DNA from: an uncultured Sulfolobales archaeon
Lineage (GTDB): Archaea; Thermoproteota; Thermoprotei_A; Sulfolobales; NBVN01
Assembly (NCBI GenBank): GCA_937949785.1
Contig: CALEDH010000008.1
Coordinates: 1-64,000 of the forward strand
Reading direction: 5' to 3'
Length of the DNA: 64,000 nucleotides
Every line of letters starts with the position of its first letter. Within the stretch, counting starts at the first letter, position 1. The notes under the pieces were generated by a model. The model did no database searches. It saw only the letters and a program-made list of their open reading frames with translations, and was not told the DNA's origin. Shown here one piece after another: positions 25,824-34,452 of the stretch. The translations under genes were made by a program, and so were the position numbers.

Positions 25824-26801
25824 ATGAGCATGTTTAAGAGTTTGAACATCAAGTATATAGTACCATTGGCGGTCATCCTCTACGCACTGCCCTTAATACC
25901 TCAACAACCTTACGTTACGCACTTAATGATTATGACGCTTATGTGGGCATACCTAGCAACGGCGTGGAATATATTAGGCGGTTTTTCAGGGCAATTATCG
26001 TTAGGGCACGCAGCTTTCTTCGGTATTGGTGCCTACGCATCTTACTTCCTAACAGTGTGGTATGGTATACCCCCAATAGTAAGTTTAATTGTAAGCGGTA
26101 TGTTTGCATCACTTATCAGTATTGGTATAGGGTACCCATGCTTTAGGTATGGGTTGAGAGGTGTTTACTTCACCTTAGCCACCATAGCGTTTGCTGAGAT
26201 ATTAAAGGACGTATTCATATATTTGAGGGATATTACAGGGGGTTCCCTAGGTATTTGGTTACCGGTGACTCATGAGGGCATAGTTAACTTATACTTCATA
26301 AGTAAGGAGTCTTACTACTACGTAATCACATCGCTTTGGCTACTTCTAATGATAATCTTAAGCCTTGCAGGTAGGTTTAAGGACTACCTAATAGCTATTA
26401 GGGAGGATGAAGACGTAGCTGCTAGCATAGGTATTAACATTACTAGGTATAAGTTAATGGCCTTACTAATAAGTAGCTATTTCACAGGTGTTGGGGGATC
26501 CTTCTACATTTACTACTTTAGATATATTAACCCCTACACAGCATTCGGATTAGATACTAGCCTGCAGATGGTATTAATAAGTGTTTTTGGAGGTATGTAT
26601 AGCTTATGGGGTTCCTTCATCGGATCTTTAGTCTTAACACCTATTGGAGAGTATTTAAGAATTACTTTAGGAGGTACTTACGTCGGGTCTCATCTAATAA
26701 TCTACGGGGTATTGTTGATAATCATAATAAGGTTCATGCCAAGAGGTGTTTTTGGTATTGCTGAAATCATTCGGAGTAAGTATTTAATTAGAGGTGGTTG
26801 A
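25824..26801 (+). CDS. livM: Branched-chain amino-acid-type ABC permease LivM
   Basis: 325 aa, about nine membrane helices. It shows the LivM core LGGFSGQLSLGHAAFFGIGAYASYFL and the loop DYLIAIREDEDVAASIGINITRYK, which contacts the ATPases. It forms the permease heterodimer with LivH. GGTGTG lies just before the ATG. The gene ends 1 nt before the LivG ATG. Confidence 0.9.
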   Translation: MSMFKSLNIKYIVPLAVILYALPLIPQQPYVTHLMIMTLMWAYLATAWNILGGFSGQLSLGHAAFFGIGAYASYFLTVWYGIPPIVSLIVSGMFASLISIGIGYPCFRYGLRGVYFTLATIAFAEILKDVFIYLRDITGGSLGIWLPVTHEGIVNLYFISKESYYYVITSLWLLLMIILSLAGRFKDYLIAIREDEDVAASIGINITRYKLMALLISSYFTGVGGSFYIYYFRYINPYTAFGLDTSLQMVLISVFGGMYSLWGSFIGSLVLTPIGEYLRITLGGTYVGSHLIIYGVLLIIIIRFMPRGVFGIAEIIRSKYLIRGG

Positions 26802-26802
26802 C

Positions 26803-27510
26803 ATGTTATTAAGTATTCAGAAGGTTTCGAAGGCGTTCGGTGGTTTGTGGGCCCTTAGGAATGTAGACCTTGATGTGGAGGAAGGTGAGGTGTTAGGACT
26901 TATAGGTCCTAACGGCGCAGGTAAGACGACGTTATTTAACTGTATAACCGGTTACTACAGACCTACTAGCGGTAAGATCGTCTTTCAATCAGTAGATATT
27001 GTCGGCCTACCTCCATATAAGATAAGTAGGTTAGGTATTGCAAGGACTTTCCAATTAACTAAGGGGTTCAATAACTTAACGGTTTTCGATAACATTAGAA
27101 TTGCATCGCTTGTTAGTGGTGCGGCTTTGAAGGATGTTTGGGAAATACTTAGGTTAGTAGGGCTTGAAGAGAAGAAAGACGTATATGTTGGCAGCTTAAC
27201 ACTTATAGAGAGGAAGAAGTTAGAGTTGGCTAGGGCCTTAACGATTAGACCTAAATTACTATTATTGGATGAGGTGATGTCTGGTTTAAAACCTAGTGAA
27301 GCTGATGAAATTTTAAAGGTTATTAGTGATATAAATAAGAAAGGTGTTACTGTAATCATCGTAGAACATGTTATGAGGACTATAATGCGGATATGTAAGA
27401 GGGTTGCTGTCTTAGACTACGGTGTTAAAATTGCTGAGGGAAGTCCTGAAGAAGTGATGAGGGATGAACGTGTTATTAAGGCATACCTAGGTGAGGAGTT
27501 TGTTGCTTGA
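26803..27510 (+). CDS. livG: Branched-chain amino-acid-type ABC ATPase LivG
   Basis: 235 aa. Walker A GPNGAGKTT, GIARTFQLTKGFNNLTVFDNI typical of LivG, Walker B LLLLDEV. The ABC signature reads LTLIERKKLELARAL rather than LSGGQ-type, and Walker B continues DEVMSGL instead of DEPxxGL. LivG-like ATPases often relax this motif, so the protein should still function with LivF. I take the ATG at 26803 with GAGGTGG 6 nt upstream; the ORF start (GTG) is 9 nt earlier. Confidence 0.9.
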   Translation: MLLSIQKVSKAFGGLWALRNVDLDVEEGEVLGLIGPNGAGKTTLFNCITGYYRPTSGKIVFQSVDIVGLPPYKISRLGIARTFQLTKGFNNLTVFDNIRIASLVSGAALKDVWEILRLVGLEEKKDVYVGSLTLIERKKLELARALTIRPKLLLLDEVMSGLKPSEADEILKVISDINKKGVTVIIVEHVMRTIMRICKRVAVLDYGVKIAEGSPEEVMRDERVIKAYLGEEFVA

Positions 27511-28207
27511 AGTAAATGATGTATCGGCTGGGTACAGCTTATTAAGGGTTTTATGGGATGTTACCCTTAAGGTCAGTAGCGGTGAGAGAGTAGCACTTAT
27601 AGGTCCTAACGGCGCAGGTAAGACAACACTGCTTAGAGTTGTTGTAGGACTCCTCCAGCCGTATGGAGGTAAGGTGATCTTTAACGGTGAGGACGTAACT
27701 AACATACCTACATTCGATAGGGTTAGGAAGGGTATAACTTTAGTTCCTGAAGGTAGTAGGGTAATACCTAGATTAACCGTGTATGAGAACTTAAGAGCGG
27801 CTGCAACGACGAAGGAGGCGAAGGATAAGTTTACAGACACTGTAGATATGCTCTTCACCTTATTCCCCATACTTAAAGAGAGGAAGGAGCAATTAGCTGG
27901 TACTTTAAGCGGTGGTGAGCAAAGGATGTTAGCAGTAGCTAGAGGTTTAATTCTAAGACCTAAGCTACTTTTAGTTGATGAGGTTTCATTAGGCTTAGCG
28001 CCGAAGGTGGTTACGCAGATATATGACTCGTTTAAAGAGTTGAGTGGGATGGGTATAACGTTAGTTCTAGTAGAACAGTATGTTAGGAAGGTACTTCAAT
28101 CAACTGATAGGGCCTACTTAATAGAGCAGGGTAGGATAGTTTTAAGCGGTAGTAGTCGAGAACTCATGGTAAATGAGTACGTAAGGAAGGCATACTTAGG
28201 TGATTAA
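27491..28207 (+). CDS. livF: Branched-chain amino-acid-type ABC ATPase LivF
   Basis: 238 aa. Walker A GPNGAGKTT, canonical signature LSGGEQRMLAVARGL, Walker B LLLVDEVSLGLAP, and KGITLVPEGSRVIPRLTVYEN specific to LivF. It overlaps livG by 20 nt. The start is GTG 27491, or one of the TTGs at 27500/27503 just after a GGTGAGG site. Confidence 0.9.
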   Translation: MRSLLLEVNDVSAGYSLLRVLWDVTLKVSSGERVALIGPNGAGKTTLLRVVVGLLQPYGGKVIFNGEDVTNIPTFDRVRKGITLVPEGSRVIPRLTVYENLRAAATTKEAKDKFTDTVDMLFTLFPILKERKEQLAGTLSGGEQRMLAVARGLILRPKLLLVDEVSLGLAPKVVTQIYDSFKELSGMGITLVLVEQYVRKVLQSTDRAYLIEQGRIVLSGSSRELMVNEYVRKAYLGD

Positions 28208-28270
28208 GTAGGGTTAAACAGTGTAAAATTTATTAATCCCTAAGCCTTCTAGGAATAGGTGTTATTTGAC

Positions 28271-29767
28271 ATGGTAGCTAAACAAAGTAACATCTTAGTA
28301 GGTATATTAGCGGTTTTAATTGTTGTTGCTGGTGTTGGTGGTTATCTCGCAGGATCTTCTACTGCTACACCTATGACAGTTACCACTACGGTGACAGTAG
28401 TTCCTTCTACAGTTACAACAACTGTAGTTAGGACTGAGAGGGTAACTGTTACTGAGACTGTAACAGTGACTTCAACACCTACGCCGACGGTTACCCTACC
28501 TCCTCCTGATAAGGTTCAGATTAGGATCGGCCTCCTCTTCCCGCTAACAGGTGCTTGGGCACCCTTAGGGACAGATCAGATGACTGGTGCTAAAATAGCT
28601 ATTGAGATGGTTAATAGGCGTGGCGGGGTCCTAGGTAAGTATAAGGTCGATTACGTAGTTGCTGATTGTAAGAGTGACGTTACCGTAGCGGCTACTGAGG
28701 CGGAGAGATTAATAACTATGAATAAGGTTCAGGTAATAGTAGGTAGTTATGCCAGTCCATTACTCCTAGCAGCTAGTGAGGTAGCTGAGAAGTATAAGAC
28801 TATTTACTGGGAGGTAGGCGCTATTACCGATAGCGCTACATTAAGAGGCTTCAAATACTTATTCAGACCTCAGCCGATAGGCGGTGATTTCGGTTTTCAG
28901 AGCGTCTTATTCATTAGAGATGTGGTGGCTAAGGCTTTAGGGAAGGACGTAAGTAATTTGAAAGTTGCGATAGTATTTGAGGACGGACCTTACGGTACGT
29001 CAGTGGCTAGTGGTAATAAGTTAATGGCTGAAAAACTGAGGATACCTATAGTACTATATGAGGGTTACCCTACAGCAGCTACAGACCTCTCATCACTTAT
29101 TATGAAGCTTAAGATGGTAGGTCCTGATATAATACTGCATACCGGCTACTACTCCGATACAGTGCTGTTCTTTAGGCAGGCAAAGGAGTTAGGCCTTAAG
29201 CTCAAGGCCTACATAGCTCACGGTGCTGGCGGTGGATTACCCGCTACTTATCAAGCGTTAGGTAAGGACATGGAGTACATGTTTAACGTAGACCCACCCT
29301 CACCCTACTTAAACTACGAAGCATTAAACCCTGAGGTCAGAGATGCATTGCTTGAGTTCGTCGAGAGGTTTAAGGCTGAAAGAGGTTACGAACCAATGAC
29401 GCATGCGCATATGGGCTTCTCACACACCTGGATCCTACTTACAAACGTATTACCATTAGCAATAATGAGGTACGGGGAGGTAACACCTGATACTATAAGG
29501 TTAGCAGCTCTAGAAATCAACATATCTGAGGGTGGAACTACTATGGGGTACGGAGTTCTCTTCGCAAAACCTGAGAAACCTGATGATACAATCCTAGGTA
29601 AGATCGGTAGGGTTGAGAAACCACAACAACACATAGGTCAGAACATCCTCTCATACCCGGTCGTCATGCAGTGGCAGAAGGGTAGATTAATAGTTGTCTA
29701 CCCAGAGAAGTTTGCAGGTACTAAAGCTGTCATACCTCTACCGGCTGAAAGCCCCTACGCCGGTTAA
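28271..29767 (+). CDS. ABC substrate-binding protein, Leu/Ile/Val-binding family
   Basis: 498 aa. An N-terminal membrane anchor (ILVGILAVLIVVAGVGGYLAG) is followed by a ~45-residue Thr/Val-rich stalk and a periplasmic-binding type-1 domain (IGLLFPLTGAWAPLGTDQMTGAK, VDYVVADCKSDVTVAA). It is the external receptor for the LivHMGF transporter. It has its own TATA-like box near 28226-28237, so it may also be transcribed independently. ATG 28271 is preferred to GTG 28259 because AGGTG precedes it. The ligand could be an amino acid, an amide or urea. It ends just before a strong hairpin. Confidence 0.9.
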   Translation: MVAKQSNILVGILAVLIVVAGVGGYLAGSSTATPMTVTTTVTVVPSTVTTTVVRTERVTVTETVTVTSTPTPTVTLPPPDKVQIRIGLLFPLTGAWAPLGTDQMTGAKIAIEMVNRRGGVLGKYKVDYVVADCKSDVTVAATEAERLITMNKVQVIVGSYASPLLLAASEVAEKYKTIYWEVGAITDSATLRGFKYLFRPQPIGGDFGFQSVLFIRDVVAKALGKDVSNLKVAIVFEDGPYGTSVASGNKLMAEKLRIPIVLYEGYPTAATDLSSLIMKLKMVGPDIILHTGYYSDTVLFFRQAKELGLKLKAYIAHGAGGGLPATYQALGKDMEYMFNVDPPSPYLNYEALNPEVRDALLEFVERFKAERGYEPMTHAHMGFSHTWILLTNVLPLAIMRYGEVTPDTIRLAALEINISEGGTTMGYGVLFAKPEKPDDTILGKIGRVEKPQQHIGQNILSYPVVMQWQKGRLIVVYPEKFAGTKAVIPLPAESPYAG

Positions 29768-29774
29768 TTCAACC

Positions 29775-29804
29775 TTAACCTAAAAAAGTGCTTTTTTAGG
29801 TTAA
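29775..29804. terminator. Perfect 14-bp hairpin between convergent genes
   Basis: TTAACCTAAAAAAG-TG-CTTTTTTAGGTTAA is a perfect inverted repeat with a 2-nt loop and an internal run of six T, placed between the stops of the binding protein and the convergent 123-aa gene. It reads as a bidirectional terminator or mRNA-protecting hairpin. Confidence 0.65.
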
Positions 29805-29810
29805 AATAGA

Positions 29811-30182
29811 TTAAAATAAGTAGGTCCTATTGTTAACGTCTAAATACGCATCCTTAAGACCTATGAGTCTCAATAACTTCCTGCAGGCAGTGGTGTATAG
29901 CTCAGCTGACTTCCATTCCCTGTAAATGCTTTCAACTTCAGCTAAGCTTACTAACTTGAATATGTCTTCATGGCCTAAGTCGTAAAGAATTGATGCTATG
30001 TAGTGGGGGTTTGAAATACCTATGAGGGGCTTACCGCTTAATAGGAGGTAAGACTTAGCTAGGTATGTGAAGGAAGACCTAATTACTTTAAGGCCTTCTG
30101 AAATCTTCCCAGCCTCTATGAGGTCTTCAGCGAACTTAAGTTCCTTAACACCTTTGAGGAAGTAAAATGCTGCATCAGACAT
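29811..30182 (-). CDS. Hypothetical helical (HEPN-like) protein
   Basis: 123 aa, predicted all-alpha, resembling the small HEPN proteins in pattern (FYFLKGVKELKFAEDLIEAG, RSSFTYLAKSYLLLSG). No R-x4-6-H catalytic motif of the toxin HEPN RNases is evident, and no nucleotidyltransferase partner is adjacent. It is convergent with the binding-protein gene, only 6 nt beyond the hairpin. Function unknown. Confidence 0.5.
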   Translation of the reverse strand: MSDAAFYFLKGVKELKFAEDLIEAGKISEGLKVIRSSFTYLAKSYLLLSGKPLIGISNPHYIASILYDLGHEDIFKLVSLAEVESIYREWKSAELYTTACRKLLRLIGLKDAYLDVNNRTYLF

Positions 30183-30489
30183 CTAATCAAGTACCACCCC
30201 GGTAAGCTTCATAATGTTAGGTATATCGGTCACGGATTCTGAACTATGTAATCTTTGATAGACATACCTAGCCTTCATGAAGAACGACATGGCTTACCTA
30301 CACTCCTCCACCTAACATACCTAATACCCCTATATCCCCACTTACCTAACTACTAGTTATCTAATAACTTACTTTCAGGTAACACCGATTAATAATGAGC
30401 TTATATTCATACATGAAAGGTAAACACTGTTACAGCCCATTATCTCTATCGAAAGTAAACTTATAACTTTATTTACAGGACACACCTTA
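30183..30489. other. 307-bp intergenic region, nothing recognised
   Basis: AT-rich with CTTATAACTTTATTTAC at about 30459-30475, a plausible TATA region for the downstream gene. No ORF, tRNA or long repeat seen. Confidence 0.4.
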
Positions 30490-30957
30490 GTGAATGTAAT
30501 GAAGATGCTAACCCATATCCTCTCAACGTTTGCGTTAAGTTCCTTAATTTGCTGCCTAATATTTAGGAGTGTGTGGGTTCTTAATGAGGTGTTTATCCTC
30601 TCATTAGTTATTAACTACTTCATAGATATGTTAGGTCATAAAGATGGGAGGAGGACACCGTTAACCCATGAAGTATTTAGTAACGTATTCTTATCTCTAT
30701 GCATCGGTTTAGGTGTTTACGTATTTACATTTTATATGGTTCCTCAATCCTTAATCACAATGATAATCACATCGGTTACCGCATCTTTCACTCATCTACT
30801 TCTAGACTCGTTGACTGGAGGCATTTACATCGTTAAGTTAAATGAGGTTGTTAGGTTCAAAATCTATGGTAAGCGGTATGATGATTTCACGTTAAATACA
30901 TTAACCATAGCGTTATCCGGTATTACCATCGTCGCGGTCCTCATGTTAATTTTATAA
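30490..30957 (+). CDS. YdjM/DUF1286-like membrane protein
   Basis: 155 aa, about four membrane helices. The motifs NYFIDMLGHKDGRRTPLTHE and THLLLDSLTGGIY place conserved His/Asp residues at the membrane face, as in the YdjM-type metal-dependent hydrolase superfamily and crenarchaeal DUF1286. The His-Asp pattern suggests metal binding, but no substrate is known. It starts at 30490 (GTG) or the ATG at 30499. It is 30 nt upstream of alaX. Confidence 0.7.
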   Translation: MNVMKMLTHILSTFALSSLICCLIFRSVWVLNEVFILSLVINYFIDMLGHKDGRRTPLTHEVFSNVFLSLCIGLGVYVFTFYMVPQSLITMIITSVTASFTHLLLDSLTGGIYIVKLNEVVRFKIYGKRYDDFTLNTLTIALSGITIVAVLMLIL

Positions 30958-30987
30958 CTCCCTACGACTATGTTAGGTGGGTTAGCT

Positions 30988-31701
30988 ATGCAGGAATTAA
31001 TCTACCAGCTTGACAGTTATATTAGAGAATTTAATGCTAACGTTGTTAAAGTCCTTAACAATGGTGTTATATTAGATAGGACTGCCTTCCACCCGAGGAG
31101 TGGTGGTGTAGCCAACGACTTGGGAGTGTTAGTTAAGGACGAGGCAGTATATGAGGTTGTTGACGTGGTCTTCAGCGATTACGGCGTATTACATATCATT
31201 AAAGGCGGTGCTTCAAGTCTGAGAGAGGGAGAGGTCATTAGAGGAATTATTGATTGGGACCGTAGGTATAGGTTGATGAGACTTCATACAGCGGCCCACA
31301 TCCTCTCAGCTATATTCTACAGGGATTACAACGCATTAATAACTGGTGGTAATATACTTCCGGAACATGCCTACGATGATTATAGTTTAGAGAGCTTCGA
31401 TAGAGCTATATTTGAGGATGTGGTTAGGAAAGCTAATGAGGTTATTAGACTAGGTATTGAAGTTAGGGTTTACTGGTTGGATAGGGAGGAAGCTCTTAAG
31501 ATACCAGGTGTGGTGAAGTTAGCTAGTAAGATGCCGCCGGATGTAAGTAAGTTAAGGATTGTTGAGATAGTAGGTATTGATATACAGGCTGATGGTGGAC
31601 CCCATGTAAGGAATGTGAGTGAGGTTGGCGAGGTAGTGTTAGTTAGTGTTGAGAATAAGGGTAGGAAGAGGAAGAGGTTATATTATACCGTAAGACCTTG
31701 A
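30988..31701 (+). CDS. alaX: Alanyl-tRNA editing protein AlaX
   Basis: 237 aa from the ATG at 30988 (MQELIYQLDSYIREF); the ORF track adds six residues. It has RTAFHPRSGG of the editing domain, the HxxxH metal pair in LHTAAHILSA, and QADGGPHVRN near residue 200. It deacylates Ser- or Gly-charged tRNA-Ala in trans. The family's usual CGGTH is ADGGPH here, so Asp stands where Cys often binds zinc. AGGTGGG precedes the chosen ATG. Confidence 0.88.
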   Translation: MQELIYQLDSYIREFNANVVKVLNNGVILDRTAFHPRSGGVANDLGVLVKDEAVYEVVDVVFSDYGVLHIIKGGASSLREGEVIRGIIDWDRRYRLMRLHTAAHILSAIFYRDYNALITGGNILPEHAYDDYSLESFDRAIFEDVVRKANEVIRLGIEVRVYWLDREEALKIPGVVKLASKMPPDVSKLRIVEIVGIDIQADGGPHVRNVSEVGEVVLVSVENKGRKRKRLYYTVRP

Positions 31702-31706
31702 TAGTG

Positions 31707-32831
31707 ATGAGAGTTAGAACACTTCCCACACTCTTCGTACTCCTAACACTGCTTTCAGCGTTTACCTTAGGCTACTACCTAAGCACCCACAGACTCTCAT
31801 ATAGGGTTATCACAGTATCTGATGTCGAGGAATTAGTTTTTGATGTAGCTAACGAGGTATCAATTATAAGGGGGCTAACCTTTAAGGAATTACCGAATAC
31901 CGTGATAATAAATTCTTCAGCAGTCATAGCTACTTGGGGTGATGGAATACCTAGTAACGTAGTAGTTCTCGGCGAAGTACTTAAGATGACATTACTTACA
32001 CCTAAAGACTACAACATAAGTAAGTCGTATAGAGCTCTACTCGGTATGTGGGTCGCAGCATCGGCTGGGAACACTATATACGTAGTCAGCGATAATCTAG
32101 GAGTTGAGGACGCCTTACTTCACAGGATCCTCGCACATGAATTAACTCATGTACTGCAGTACCAGTACTTCACCCTACCTACTCCGAAGAACTTAGATGA
32201 GTCTTTAGCTCTGAAATCGCTTATCGAGGGTGATGCTGACTTAGTAGCCGACACCTACGTAGAACGTAAGGGGTTTAAAGGGGTGATTAAGATCACTAAA
32301 CTGCTGTTCGAAGACCCCTTCATATCACTTCAATTAATACCTTACGTATTCGGCGGTAACTTCGTTAGAAAACTCCTAGATGTAGGTGGTTGGGAGTTAA
32401 TTAATAAAGTGTATGGAGAGCCGCCTAAGTCGATGAAGCATGTGATGTTTCCTGAAAAGTACTTAAGTGGTGAGCTAACCATCAACGTTACCAGCAGCGT
32501 TAACTGTAATGTGGTATATGATGATGTTTTAGGCCCCTCCTATATCTACGTAATGATTGGTAAGCATTTTAACGAGTCACTGGCCTTAAGGATTAGTAGT
32601 TCTTGGGTTGGTGATAGAGTTATGTATTGCGATGATGGATTAGGTAAGTATCTGGAGTGGAGGGTTAGATGGACCTCTAATGAAGTTGCTGCTGAATTTC
32701 GGCGAATGTTAGATGTTATCGCTACGATGTATGGAGGGGTTCTAATCGAGGATGAGTTATATTTTGATGGGTTAGTCATTAATGTTGAGGTGTGGGGGGA
32801 TGAAGTGGTTATGAGGTCGTTAAAATATTAG
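31707..32831 (+). CDS. Membrane-anchored zinc metalloprotease-like protein (gluzincin motif)
   Basis: 374 aa. One N-terminal membrane anchor (LPTLFVLLTLLSAFTLGYYL) with the rest predicted outside the cell. The zinc motif is complete: AHELTHVLQYQYF (HExxH) and, about 25 residues on, ESLALKSLIEGDADLVAD with a Glu suited as third ligand. This is the gluzincin pattern. I do not recognise a named family. The ATG at 31707 lies 5 nt past the alaX stop; a TTG and a GTG lie just upstream in frame. Confidence 0.65.
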   Translation: MRVRTLPTLFVLLTLLSAFTLGYYLSTHRLSYRVITVSDVEELVFDVANEVSIIRGLTFKELPNTVIINSSAVIATWGDGIPSNVVVLGEVLKMTLLTPKDYNISKSYRALLGMWVAASAGNTIYVVSDNLGVEDALLHRILAHELTHVLQYQYFTLPTPKNLDESLALKSLIEGDADLVADTYVERKGFKGVIKITKLLFEDPFISLQLIPYVFGGNFVRKLLDVGGWELINKVYGEPPKSMKHVMFPEKYLSGELTINVTSSVNCNVVYDDVLGPSYIYVMIGKHFNESLALRISSSWVGDRVMYCDDGLGKYLEWRVRWTSNEVAAEFRRMLDVIATMYGGVLIEDELYFDGLVINVEVWGDEVVMRSLKY

Positions 32832-32835
32832 ATAG

Positions 32836-33717
32836 CTACCTCTGCCTTAAGTACTGTATCGTAGCTAACGTGCTTATTGAGGCAATACCTAGCAAACCTG
32901 TAGGCATAGCATATAATGGGTCATCAACAACTACTGTGTAGGCCATTAAGTTATGCAGGACGTTAAGAACGCCTGAAGCAGCAGCCGGTGCGAGTAGACT
33001 ACCTATCCTTAACTTTAGGTATGAGAAAACTACACTTAGAGGAGTATGTACTGCAATCATTGCTAGAATACCTACAACATCTCTATGCTCTGGATAGTAC
33101 ATACCGTGTAGTATTATAAGTGGTGAGTACCATAAACCCCAAATAATACCTACTAGTAAGTTACTAAGCAACGATTTTTTAAATATATGTGAGGCTTCCT
33201 CCAGCAGTAGCCCTCTCCACCCAACCTCCTGTCCTAACATAATTAAGCACATAGCGGTAGAACCAACGAATAGGGAACTCGTTAAAGATAAAGCAAGCGT
33301 CAACTCCCCGCCCTCCGCAGGTACATCCATCCCATAACTCCTATACAGCGGGATTAAAGGATTTACAACCTCAAAGCCTAAGATTAATGCGTAGATCGAG
33401 CCGATAAAGTATATTAAGAAAGGTGTTAAACCGCTAAGGAATAAAAATCTAATCTTACATTTTCTTAAGCCGTAACTCCTAAGACTGCTCTTAATACCCA
33501 TACGTAACATGAGTAGGGTAAATAACACAGATGTCAGGGGGATGAAATTCCTAAATGTAAGTGATATTTGATATAGCTGAATTAAACTTAAATCACGTAA
33601 ATAATTCATAAGGTAGTCATAAGGTATTGTAATTAAGAACGTCATTAATGTAAATAGTGATATCCTCGCTAAAGAGTCCCTTACAGTACTACCCCTATAG
33701 CTCAAGACTATCAGCAC
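32836..33717 (-). CDS. CPBP-family membrane protein with altered catalytic residues
   Basis: 293 aa, about eight membrane helices. The CPBP (CAAX protease and bacteriocin-processing) core is recognisable: LGQEVGWRGLLLEEA, IIWGLWYSPLI, APAAASGVLNVLHN. In active members these read EExGWRG, WxLWHxPL and H(A)xxN. Here the first Glu is Gln, the WH histidine is Tyr, and the third-motif His appears to be Gly. It may therefore be catalytically inactive or use other residues. It is convergent with the gluzincin gene, 4 nt apart. The start (GTG 33717 or TTG 33705) is uncertain. Confidence 0.72.
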   Translation of the reverse strand: MLIVLSYRGSTVRDSLARISLFTLMTFLITIPYDYLMNYLRDLSLIQLYQISLTFRNFIPLTSVLFTLLMLRMGIKSSLRSYGLRKCKIRFLFLSGLTPFLIYFIGSIYALILGFEVVNPLIPLYRSYGMDVPAEGGELTLALSLTSSLFVGSTAMCLIMLGQEVGWRGLLLEEASHIFKKSLLSNLLVGIIWGLWYSPLIILHGMYYPEHRDVVGILAMIAVHTPLSVVFSYLKLRIGSLLAPAAASGVLNVLHNLMAYTVVVDDPLYAMPTGLLGIASISTLATIQYLRQR

Positions 33718-33977
33718 CTGTAAACACTTACTACATATATTAATGGAGATGGTATAAATATATGTAACTCACCGTAGGTTTACTAGTATCTAATCTTATA
33801 TTACAGGAGAGGTCTCAGTAGTTATGGTTAATTAATAATGTATAAACCTACTTATGGTGAGAGGTCTATCACATCAGAAAGCCGTCAATGAAACTGTAGG
33901 GCTTAAGCAGCACATATGGCTGGTAGGGGTTAGTTCTATAACGAATTGAAATAATACTTAAAGCCGTCAACAGGTAT

Positions 33978-34346
33978 CTACATCTCTAAGTTTATTAGAG
34001 ATGTTATAAGCGATTTCATTTTCTCGACATCGTTGTTTTTAAACCATGTTATATACTCACTACAAGTAGTTATGTTATCCATACCTAACTTTTTAGCGTA
34101 TGTTAAAATAGTACATATAAATGACTCAGCAAGCAACTCACTTTCAAAGACGTTAATCACAGATTCATAGAAAGATCGAGGGGAGTGGAGTAGTAGGGAC
34201 TCCGGCGATTCTGTCTGGAATTTAGATAGTTTAATCCTAAATGTCATATAGTATAGTGGACCGAAAACACTATCCAACCACTTGACGAGGAGCTTCCTCA
34301 CATTAAATTCTAAGTTATTACTAGTAGTCGATGAAGTCAAAAACAT
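33978..34346 (-). CDS. Hypothetical helical protein
   Basis: 122 aa. A helical pattern (VRKLLVKWLDSVFGPLYYMTF ... SPRSFYESVINVFESELLAESFICTIL) vaguely resembles the small crenarchaeal NitrOD5-type domain, but the match is weak and unproven. It contains two cysteines. It is divergent from the M23-like gene. No operon partner. Confidence 0.45.
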   Translation of the reverse strand: MFLTSSTTSNNLEFNVRKLLVKWLDSVFGPLYYMTFRIKLSKFQTESPESLLLHSPRSFYESVINVFESELLAESFICTILTYAKKLGMDNITTCSEYITWFKNNDVEKMKSLITSLINLEM

Positions 34347-34452
34347 CTCCTAGTTAATATCATATCTTAGGTTTTTAAGATTAATTGTAATAGGCTGAAA
34401 AACTCCTATCACGAACTATTGAAAATAATGCAATAGCTGCATGATAATTTAA

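Noticed and set aside
33878-33972. Two copies of AAAGCCGTCAA and an isolated GAATTGAAAT, suggesting a CRISPR array
   Set aside because: Only two short copies and unequal flanks; no spacer-repeat structure.
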